Notes under the pieces: model-generated
What the model was told of the DNA's origin: nothing
The model's input: the letters and a program-made list of their open reading frames with translations, nothing else
The model's database searches: none
Part shown: in pieces, positions 1 through 4,860 of the stretch
Layout of the letters: the number at the start of each line of letters is the position of its first letter
Position numbering within the stretch: the first letter of the stretch is position 1
Made by a program: the position numbers and the translations under genes
Origin: an uncultured Ignavibacteriales bacterium
Lineage (GTDB): Bacteria; Bacteroidota; Ignavibacteria; Ignavibacteriales; Ignavibacteriaceae
Direction of reading: 5' to 3'
Assembly (NCBI GenBank): GCA_913053915.1
Contig: CAJXGP010000208.1
Coordinates: 1 to 5,052 of the forward strand
DNA length: 5,052 nt

Positions 1-58
1 TTTCCGTTAAATAACTTCCATCCTGTCCGGTTATACCGGTTATTAAAACTTTTTTCAT
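1..58 (-). CDS. gmd: GDP-mannose 4,6-dehydratase, N-terminal fragment (cut by window edge)
   Basis: Read on the minus strand from the ATG at 58-56, the 19 visible residues are MKKVLITGITGQDGSYLTE. This is the characteristic N-terminus of Gmd: a first beta strand followed by the GxxGxxG NADP-binding loop in the form GITGQDG. The family is an extended short-chain dehydrogenase/reductase that converts GDP-mannose to GDP-4-keto-6-deoxy-mannose in the cytoplasm. The start is supported by a GGAG site five bases upstream. The gene lies 89 bp downstream of fcl, whose product uses the Gmd product, so the pair supplies GDP-L-fucose. The catalytic residues lie outside the window. The N-terminal loop alone could fit a few close SDR relatives, but GITGQDGSYL is very typical of Gmd and the neighbour fits. 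Confidence 0.88.
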   Translation of the reverse strand, partial: MKKVLITGITGQDGSYLTE

Positions 59-63
59 TAAAT

Positions 64-67
64 CTCC
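64..67 (-). promoter_or_regulatory. Shine-Dalgarno site of gmd
   Basis: On the minus strand GGAG is followed by a five-base spacer (ATTTA) and then ATG. It fixes the gmd start at position 58. It lies in the 89-bp gap after fcl, consistent with independent translation initiation on a shared transcript. Confidence 0.6.
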
Positions 68-147
68 GATTTATAATTAAAAATTATTGTAATTAGTTTA
101 ATCTTAAAATTCTGCCGGGAGGAGAAATTTTCCTACTTAAAAATTTA

Positions 148-1161
148 TCAGGGATTAATCTCTTTCCCACTTCTGTTTATTTCTCCATTTGACAAGAACC
201 ATTCATAAGTTTTTCTAATCCCTTCTTCCAATGAAGTTTTATGCCTCCACCCCAAATTATGGATTCTAGTAACATCCAATAATTTTTTAGGTGTACCATC
301 CGGTTTCGAAACATCGAATTCAAAATCGCCTTTAAATCCAATGATATTTGCTATTACTTCCGAAAGTTCATTGATCGAAAGGTCTTCTCCGGTTCCTATA
401 TTTATTTGTGAAATTCCTTCTTGATAAAGGTCTGTTGCATTAACATTTTCCATTAAAAATAAAATAGCCTCTGCAAAATCATCCACAAAAAGGAATTCTC
501 TTTTCGGCTTTCCCGTCCCCCAAATGGTTACTGATTTTTTGTCGCTTACATCTGCATTTTCATTATTAATTTTTGCTTCATGAAATTTTCGTATTAATGC
601 AGGAAGTACATGAGAAGTTAGAAGATCGAAATTATCATTATACCCATATAAATTAGTCGGCATTGTCGAAAAGAAATTAGAACCATACCGGCGATAGTAA
701 TTTTCACATAATTTAATACCTGCTATTTTTGCAATAGCATAAGGTTCATTCGTAGGTTCAAGATAACCTGATAAAAGATATTCTTCTTTCAAAGGTTGCG
801 GCGCCAGCTTTGGATAAATACACGAACTACCTAAAAAAATGAGCTTCTCTACATTATTCCGATACGCAGTATGAATAACATTCGATTCGATCATCAGATT
901 ATTATATATAAATTCAGCCCGGTATGTATTATTAGCCAAGATTCCTCCAACTTTAGCGGCGGCTATAATAACAATTTCCGGTTTTTCAGAATTAAAAAAA
1001 TTTTCCACTTCATTCTGTCTGATTAAATTAAGCTCCGAAGAATTCTTATAAAGCAAACTAGTATAGCCGCTTGCTTTCAATTTTCTCATAATTGCCGAAC
1101 CAACCATACCCCTATGTCCGGCTAAATAAATTCTCTTATTAATCAAATTTTTGTTTGTCAT
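148..1161 (-). CDS. fcl: GDP-L-fucose synthase (GDP-4-keto-6-deoxymannose 3,5-epimerase-4-reductase)
   Basis: This 337-residue protein has close to full family length (about 310-330). It is an NADPH-dependent extended SDR enzyme that epimerises C3 and C5 of GDP-4-keto-6-deoxymannose and reduces C4 to give GDP-L-fucose. Visible features: Rossmann loop GHRGMVG (15-21); AAAKVGGI (67-74); GSSCIYP (111-117) with Ser112 and Cys114; the Y-x-x-x-K pair Tyr141/Lys145 in EPYAIAK; and TSHVLPALIRKF (182-193) with His184. These match the E. coli catalytic set Ser107, Cys109, Tyr136, Lys140 and His179 with a constant offset of five. FLFVDDFAEA (about 223-232) and NIGTGED follow in the substrate-binding half. 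The ATG at 1161 gives a compact N-terminus just before the Rossmann strand, although the leader is AT-only without a visible Shine-Dalgarno site. It precedes gmd and follows a sugar aminotransferase, all on the minus strand. The C-terminal tail after about residue 325 is polar and probably dispensable. Confidence 0.95.
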   Translation of the reverse strand: MTNKNLINKRIYLAGHRGMVGSAIMRKLKASGYTSLLYKNSSELNLIRQNEVENFFNSEKPEIVIIAAAKVGGILANNTYRAEFIYNNLMIESNVIHTAYRNNVEKLIFLGSSCIYPKLAPQPLKEEYLLSGYLEPTNEPYAIAKIAGIKLCENYYRRYGSNFFSTMPTNLYGYNDNFDLLTSHVLPALIRKFHEAKINNENADVSDKKSVTIWGTGKPKREFLFVDDFAEAILFLMENVNATDLYQEGISQINIGTGEDLSINELSEVIANIIGFKGDFEFDVSKPDGTPKKLLDVTRIHNLGWRHKTSLEEGIRKTYEWFLSNGEINRSGKEINP

Positions 1162-1336
1162 ATTATTTTATTTTTATTTTTTAAGTAATAATTCATCGAA
1201 AAAAAGTTTTATCTTTCTTAAATTCCTCAATTAGGATTAACGGCAATCTATGAAGAATAATTAGAAAGGTCATTTTAAATTTATGGAATTTTGAATAATA
1301 ACAAAGATTACGGCTATTTCTATAATTAAAGTTAAA

Positions 1337-2521
1337 TCATAAAATAAATTCAGCGATTTTTTCAACCACATACTTCTGCTGTTCCTCACTCAACTCCGGA
1401 TATATCGGCAACGCTAAAGAAGTATTAGCTGTAGCTTCGGCAACAGGGAGATCACCATTATGATATCCCAAATTAGCAAAACATCTCTGCAGATGAAATG
1501 GAACGGGATAGTAAATTTCCGTTGATATTTCATTTTCAGCTAAAAATTCTCTCAGTTCATTCCTCTTTTCCACTCTTATAACGTATTGATTGTAAATATG
1601 ATAATTATTCAAATAAATATTTTTTTCAGTAACGGATGCTGTTTTATAAACTGCTTTGGGAAGTAAGACTCTATTTTTATCGTCAAAATCTATCTTTCCT
1701 TCATTCTCAGCCAGTCCTGAATTAATGAACAACCCTGTATAAATTCCCGCATTCTTTCTTCTTTTTTCCGACCAAGAATTGAGGTGAGGAAGTTTCACAT
1801 TAATTACCGAAGCTTGAATGGCATCCAGCCTAAAATTTCCACCTATTATTTTGTGATAATATTTGGGGTCAGCCCCATGCGTACGTAATATTTTTAATTT
1901 ATATCCGAGTTCGTCGTCATTAGTAACCACAAGTCCGCCATCACCGAAACAGCCTAAATTTTTACTTGGGAAAAATGAATAACATCCTATATCACCGATC
2001 ATGCCGGCATAACTCCCGTTTTTATATTGAGCGGTAATTGCTTGTGCAGCATCTTCAATTACTTTTAAATTATATTTATGTGCAATCTGTATTATTTTAT
2101 CCATTTCACAACTCTGCCCATAAAGATGAACCGGAATAACGGCTCTTGTTTTTGTTGTTATTTTTTCTTCGATAGAATTTGGATCGATATTAAAAGTAAT
2201 TGGGTCTATATCAACAAAAACCGGTACCGCGTTAAGCCTAGAAACCACTCCGGCCGTAGCAAAAAATGAGAAAGTTGGAACAATCACTTCATCTTGTGGT
2301 TGAAGACCGATTGCCATTAATGAAACAAGTAAGGCATCTGTGCCGGACGAAACACCTATTGCATACTTACAACCGAGTAAATCGCAAAAAGCTTTCTCCA
2401 TTTTATTTACTTCCGGTCCAAGAATAAAATATTGTGATCCGGCTACTTTTAATAGCGCTTCATTTAATTCTTTTTTTAAGGATTGATATTGTGGTCTAAG
2501 GTCTAATAACGGAACTTTCAT
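1337..2521 (-). CDS. DegT/DnrJ/EryC1/StrS family PLP-dependent sugar aminotransferase
   Basis: This 394-residue fold-type I aminotransferase would transfer an amino group, usually from glutamate, to a keto group of a nucleotide-activated sugar for surface polysaccharide synthesis. Motifs: N-terminal LLDLRPQY (5-12); ILGPEV (33-38); phosphate-binding SSGTDA (58-63); PVHLYGQ (130-136); EDAAQA (156-161) with Asp157 facing the pyridine nitrogen and Gln160 stacking on PLP; SFFPSKNLGCFGDGG (182-196) with Lys187 as Schiff-base lysine; NFRLDAIQA (229-237). The FFPSK-LGC-GDGG form resembles C3-aminotransferases of the WbpE/WlbC type (UDP-3-keto-GlcNAc-uronate) more than GDP-perosamine synthase, but the substrate cannot be fixed from sequence. 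About 25-30 extra residues (roughly 271-305) precede the conserved HIYNQYVIR segment. The start is supported by GGAG five bases upstream. A 175-bp gap separates it from fcl, so the two may or may not share a transcript. Confidence 0.92.
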   Translation of the reverse strand: MKVPLLDLRPQYQSLKKELNEALLKVAGSQYFILGPEVNKMEKAFCDLLGCKYAIGVSSGTDALLVSLMAIGLQPQDEVIVPTFSFFATAGVVSRLNAVPVFVDIDPITFNIDPNSIEEKITTKTRAVIPVHLYGQSCEMDKIIQIAHKYNLKVIEDAAQAITAQYKNGSYAGMIGDIGCYSFFPSKNLGCFGDGGLVVTNDDELGYKLKILRTHGADPKYYHKIIGGNFRLDAIQASVINVKLPHLNSWSEKRRKNAGIYTGLFINSGLAENEGKIDFDDKNRVLLPKAVYKTASVTEKNIYLNNYHIYNQYVIRVEKRNELREFLAENEISTEIYYPVPFHLQRCFANLGYHNGDLPVAEATANTSLALPIYPELSEEQQKYVVEKIAEFIL

Positions 2522-2526
2522 TTAAA

Positions 2527-2530
2527 CTCC
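2527..2530 (-). promoter_or_regulatory. Shine-Dalgarno site of the sugar aminotransferase
   Basis: The minus strand reads GGAG, five-base spacer TTTAA, then ATG at 2521. It supports that start, which also gives the family's usual N-terminus (LLDLRPQY from residue 5). Confidence 0.6.
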
Positions 2531-2537
2531 AAATAAA

Positions 2538-2543
2538 ATTATA
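2538..2543 (-). promoter_or_regulatory. Possible -10 box for the minus-strand polysaccharide block
   Basis: The minus strand has a perfect TATAAT at 2543-2538, 16 bases before the aminotransferase ATG. The region 16-18 bp upstream (TTATTT at 2566-2561) is a poor -35 box. Transcription would start about at the Shine-Dalgarno site, which leaves a very short leader. In DNA this AT-rich a chance TATAAT is likely, so it is only a candidate. Confidence 0.25.
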
Positions 2544-2654
2544 CTTTAAATTTATGAATTAAATAAGGAAAGATAAAATCATTAGTATCTTATCAGAGAT
2601 ATTCGTGTATTATTTGGCAGAAAATATTGATTTGTAATTTGTTCAATATTGTAT

Positions 2655-2759
2655 ACGAATGAATGTATGAAATGTATGGTTGTCCGAAGGATGCTGCGCG
2701 TAGGATAAAAAATTAATTTTAGTAAATTGACAATACAAACAGTCATACATTCATACTTC
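2655..2759. repeat. Imperfect inverted repeat pair enclosing about 50 bp (MITE-like or hairpin-forming)
   Basis: The left arm contains ATGAATGTATGA (2659-2670) and the right arm contains its exact reverse complement TCATACATTCAT (2743-2754). Similarity extends inward imperfectly: ATGTATGGTTG on the left matches CTGTTTGTATTG from the right arm read in reverse, with one gap. The arms therefore span roughly 25 bases each. The left arm also has a short direct duplication of AATGTATG (2662-2669 and 2671-2678). The enclosed segment has no open frame of note. No exact target-site duplication is visible at the flanks. It could be a miniature transposable element remnant or a transcribed hairpin. Confidence 0.5.
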
Positions 2760-2865
2760 AAAATTTACTTGCACTGTTTTTATAAATTGTCGCTATAAAT
2801 CCCTTTTGAGTTCCGGCTTGTCCAGGTTAGGAGTTACAATATTGTGAAGAAGTATATTTAATGAC

Positions 2866-2894
2866 TTGACAAAAACAATAGTAAATGATATTTT
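2866..2894 (+). promoter_or_regulatory. Sigma70-type promoter of the metal-sensor operon
   Basis: A perfect -35 box TTGACA (2866-2871) is followed by a 17-bp spacer and TATTTT (2889-2894), which matches four of six positions of TATAAT. The predicted transcription start is near 2901, about 32 bases before the sensor ATG. The start point falls inside the palindrome at 2896-2915, the expected layout for a promoter repressed by an ArsR-family protein. If the host were a strict Bacteroidetes with its own primary sigma consensus, this assignment would be weaker. Confidence 0.6.
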
Positions 2895-2895
2895 C

Positions 2896-2915
2896 ATTTT
2901 CGTAGATACGAAAAT
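2896..2915. promoter_or_regulatory. Palindromic operator, probable binding site of the CadC-like repressor
   Basis: This is a perfect inverted repeat, ATTTTCGTA then GA then TACGAAAAT (9-2-9). It begins one base after the -10 box and ends 17 bases before the ATG of the ArsR-family gene. ArsR/SmtB repressors bind as dimers to AT-rich imperfect palindromes of 12-2-12 type placed over promoters, and the two-base centre here agrees with that. Autoregulation by the adjacent sensor is inferred from position and family. Confidence 0.6.
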
Positions 2916-2932
2916 AATAAATACCTTAATAT

Positions 2933-3355
2933 ATGAAGTTTGCACAATTAAAAAAATCTAGTGAGAAAGCTTCAAAACAAAGCGGCAATAAAGATACATG
3001 TAAAATTGTTTGTTTTAATATTGATAAAGTGAATGAAGTAAAAGAATCACTTCCGGAAGATGAAGCACTAAACGAATTAACAGGCTTATATAGTTCACTC
3101 GGAAATAAAACAAGATTAAAAATTATATTTTCTTTAAGTAAAGGAGAACTTTGCGTTTGTGACATTGCTAATGTACTTAATTTGAGCATACCGGCAACTT
3201 CCCACCAACTTAAATATTTGACTGAACAAAAACTATTAAGATATAGAAATGACGGGAAGATGGTGTATTACTCATTAAACAGCGGCAAATTAATCAGCAT
3301 CTTAAAAGGAGACGTGGCATTTATTGAGAACGCGTTAAATGAAGACTTAGTTTAA
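2933..3355 (+). CDS. CadC-like ArsR/SmtB family metal-responsive transcriptional repressor
   Basis: This 140-residue winged-helix repressor would release DNA when it binds soft metal ions. The N-terminal segment KDTCKIVCFNIDKVNEV (20-36) aligns with staphylococcal CadC (KDTCEIFCYDEEKVN). ELCVCDIANVL (72-82) is the alpha-3 metal motif. The four thiolates of the CadC alpha3N site (Cys7, Cys11, Cys58 and Cys60 there) correspond to Cys23, Cys27, Cys74 and Cys76 here. The recognition helix follows as SIPATSHQLKYL (85-96), then the wing RYRNDGKMVYYSL (103-115). The second, alpha-5 zinc site of CadC (Asp, His, His, Glu) is absent: the aligned positions around 117-133 read Ser, Lys, Phe and Asn. This predicts response to Cd(II), Pb(II), Bi(III) or possibly As/Hg, not to zinc through alpha-5. 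It has about 16 more N-terminal residues than CadC. No Shine-Dalgarno site is visible, but 2933 is the only suitable ATG. No cadA-type ATPase is adjacent. Confidence 0.9.
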   Translation: MKFAQLKKSSEKASKQSGNKDTCKIVCFNIDKVNEVKESLPEDEALNELTGLYSSLGNKTRLKIIFSLSKGELCVCDIANVLNLSIPATSHQLKYLTEQKLLRYRNDGKMVYYSLNSGKLISILKGDVAFIENALNEDLV

Positions 3356-3444
3356 TTTTTTATTAATTGGAATCAAATAAAATAATGGCTTTAACGGCGA
3401 CATTTACCGTTTACGCTATTTAAAATTATTTTGATAATAAAAAA

Positions 3445-3684
3445 ATGAGCGCAACGGAAACAATCGGAGGGCTTACATTATCCGGAGCGCTTTATTTTTC
3501 AGAGTGTTTTTTGACAGGTTGCCGCGGACCGGCAATGCTAATTGTATATTTAAACTTTTCCGGTTCATCAATTTTAGGCTTTATAAAACCAATAACCGCC
3601 GGCTTAACATTTACAAGCATTGTATTCGGATTTATATGGATAAATAGAAAAAATAATAAAAATATTTGCTGTGATATTGATTAA
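3445..3684 (+). CDS. Small cysteine-containing membrane protein of unknown family
   Basis: This 79-residue protein is not assigned to a family I recognise. It is strongly hydrophobic, with two or three membrane segments at about 7-24, 29-47 and 49-66, and ends in a basic, cytoplasmic-looking tail (NRKNNK) with a Cys-Cys pair (75-76). A second cysteine pair sits at the end of the first membrane segment in ECFLTGCRGPAM (Cys21, Cys26), next to a Gly-Pro. Thiols near the membrane are common in metal or redox transport proteins such as MerT or DsbD/CcdA types, but I see no clear homology. It lies 89 bp after the metal-sensor gene and 39 bp before the corrinoid-protein gene on the same strand, so co-transcription is likely. 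No ribosome site is seen before ATG 3445. The same frame upstream has an ATG at 3385 stopped by TAA at 3421, so an N-terminally longer ancestral form is conceivable. The hydrophobic pattern and operon position support a real gene. Confidence 0.6.
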   Translation: MSATETIGGLTLSGALYFSECFLTGCRGPAMLIVYLNFSGSSILGFIKPITAGLTFTSIVFGFIWINRKNNKNICCDID

Positions 3685-3713
3685 AAAGCATGCGACGGCA
3701 CTGAGGGAAAAAA

Positions 3714-3718
3714 AGGAG
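3714..3718 (+). promoter_or_regulatory. Shine-Dalgarno site of the corrinoid-protein gene
   Basis: AGGAG, in a purine-rich run starting with GGG at 3705-3707, lies five bases before ATG 3724 and eight before the adjacent in-frame ATG 3727. The eight-base spacing is closer to optimal, so the true protein may start at the second methionine, a one-residue difference. It is the strongest ribosome site in the window and suggests that the last gene of the block is well translated. Confidence 0.75.
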
Positions 3719-3723
3719 ATTTA

Positions 3724-4860
3724 ATGATGGAAAAACAAAACGTAACAAGTGGTAATAATATTAAAATAGTTTATGAGGAATTAACTGAAGGTATTAGTTT
3801 ACCTAAATGTCAAAAATGTGGCTGCATGATGGAAACACTTGAAAATATAGAGACAAACTTTAAAAGCATTCCGGATAGTAAACTAATAGGATTGACTAAA
3901 GCAATTGATGGATGGAAAAAACAAATGCAGCCGATTAAATATTCCTGCCTTGGGTGTGCACATTGTTATCCCGCAGTTGCGATGAATCTTTTAAACGAGG
4001 CTTTTCCTGAAAACGCAAATACATTGCAGTTAGACTGCTCATTTGATGTGGAAGATGAGAAATGGCCTTATGTCGACGGTGAATATTATGCTTTTTGCGG
4101 CGGCGATTATTGTCCGGTTTCCGTTTCTACTTTAGGAGATACGAAACTTGCCGATAAACTTGCAAAAATTCATCCTGATGAACTTTGTATTGTAGGTAAA
4201 ACAGAAACAGAAAACATTGGTATAGATAAAGTGATAAAAAATACTATTACAAATCCTACTATAAAATATTTACTTTTGGTTGGAACGGAACCAAAGGGAC
4301 ATAAATCTGGAGAAACATTTATTGCTCTTGATAAAAACGGTGTTGATGATAAAATGAAAGTAATAGGTTCAACGGGCAAACGACCAATACTCCGGAACGT
4401 CTCTAATGTTGAAATAAATTCTTTTAGAAAGCAGGTAGAAGTTGTTGATATGATTGGATGCAGCGATGAAAATCTTATCGTACAAAAAATAAAAGAACTT
4501 GCATTTAAGAAAAAATCTACTTGCGGTTGTGAAAATTGTGAAGATGAACAGGTTGATGTTAAGTTTGCAACAATGGAAGTGTTACAAGCGCAAGAGCCTT
4601 CTAATATCATTATGGATAAAGCGGGTTATTTTGTAATTCTTCCTATTCCGAAGAAGCATATTATTAACGTAGAGCATTATTCTTATGATAATACTTTACT
4701 GAGAGTTGTTGAAGGAAAAGATGCAAGGAGCATCTACCGGACACTCATTAAAAACAACTGGGTAAGGCTTTTAAGTCATGCTGCTTATTTAGGTAAAGAA
4801 TTAGAGAAAGCTGAATTATCAATGGATTTGGGAACCAAATATGTCCAGGACGGTGCATAA
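3724..4860 (+). CDS. Cysteine-rich MtrA-like corrinoid protein with C-terminal DUF4346-like domain
   Basis: This 378-residue protein has three parts. (1) Residues 1-105: two cysteine clusters, CQKCGC (29-34) and CLGCAHCYP (75-83, Cys75/78/81), the second resembling an Fe-S or metal site. (2) Residues about 112-262: a domain like subunit A of tetrahydromethanopterin S-methyltransferase, with WPYVDGEY (114-121), CPVSVSTLGD (130-139), GKTETENIGIDKVIKN (158-173), EPKGHKSGE (189-197) and RKQVEVVDMI (235-244). In archaeal MtrA a histidine in the matching G-H-x-T/S-G stretch is the lower cobalt ligand, so His193 probably binds a cobamide. (3) Residues about 296-376: a segment ending in HAAYLGKELEKAEL (352-365), which I recall as DUF4346, a domain also found with pterin-binding proteins. 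Between (2) and (3) lies a further cluster, CGCENC (267-272). There are fourteen cysteines in all. No signal peptide or membrane anchor is visible, unlike archaeal MtrA, and no other mtr subunit is nearby. It probably carries a methyl group in the cytoplasm; donor and acceptor are unknown. The metal sensor upstream suggests metal-linked control. Confidence 0.85.
   Translation: MMEKQNVTSGNNIKIVYEELTEGISLPKCQKCGCMMETLENIETNFKSIPDSKLIGLTKAIDGWKKQMQPIKYSCLGCAHCYPAVAMNLLNEAFPENANTLQLDCSFDVEDEKWPYVDGEYYAFCGGDYCPVSVSTLGDTKLADKLAKIHPDELCIVGKTETENIGIDKVIKNTITNPTIKYLLLVGTEPKGHKSGETFIALDKNGVDDKMKVIGSTGKRPILRNVSNVEINSFRKQVEVVDMIGCSDENLIVQKIKELAFKKKSTCGCENCEDEQVDVKFATMEVLQAQEPSNIIMDKAGYFVILPIPKKHIINVEHYSYDNTLLRVVEGKDARSIYRTLIKNNWVRLLSHAAYLGKELEKAELSMDLGTKYVQDGA

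Larger units (their letters stand above)
2522..2932. other. Gene-free divergent intergenic region (411 bp)
   Basis: This stretch lies between two divergently transcribed blocks and carries no convincing gene. From left to right it holds the aminotransferase ribosome site and a possible -10 box, an AT-rich stretch, the inverted-repeat element at 2655-2759, a short GC-richer patch around 2805-2835 (TTCCGGCTTGTCC within it), a 10-bp palindrome ACAATATTGT at 2836-2845, and the promoter and palindromic operator of the metal sensor at 2866-2915. Two GC-richer islands (about 2680-2703 and 2805-2835) stand out from the AT-rich surroundings and may be remnants of intergenic repeats. Confidence 0.7.

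Noticed and set aside
1162..1336. Promoter or terminator between the aminotransferase and fcl
   Set aside because: The 175-bp gap is AT-rich with no GC-rich stem followed by T-run and no paired -35 and -10 boxes that stand out from background on either strand.
2078..2269. 63-codon plus-strand open frame
   Set aside because: It lies entirely inside the sugar aminotransferase on the opposite strand, whose motifs are intact, and its composition (runs of Cys, Tyr, Phe) is that of an antisense shadow.
1337..2521. Assignment of the aminotransferase as GDP-perosamine synthase, suggested by the nearby gmd
   Set aside because: Its lysine motif is FFPSKNLGCFGDGG, typical of WbpE-like C3-aminotransferases. 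Perosamine synthases have a different FFGNK-type motif with TGEGGM following.
2709..2720. 12-bp palindrome AAAATTAATTTT
   Set aside because: It is made only of A and T in AT-rich DNA, so it is expected by chance, and it is not placed on a promoter.
2793..2897. 34-codon minus-strand frame ending in LDKPELKRDL
   Set aside because: It overlaps the promoter and part of the operator of the sensor operon, lacks a ribosome site, and matches no known family. Its readable C-terminus comes from the GC-richer patch and is probably chance or a decayed repeat.
2926..3189. 87-codon minus-strand open frame
   Set aside because: It is antisense to the CadC-like repressor, which has clear conserved motifs, and its Ser/Leu/Phe-rich product resembles nothing.
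3685..3723. Possible cobalamin riboswitch before the corrinoid-protein gene
   Set aside because: The 39-bp gap is far too short for the structure and no B12-box-like sequence is present. The purine-rich run is explained by the ribosome site.
4170..4610. 146-codon minus-strand open frame
   Set aside because: It is antisense to the MtrA-like region of the corrinoid protein. Long antisense frames are common where the real gene is rich in AAA, GAA and ATT codons.
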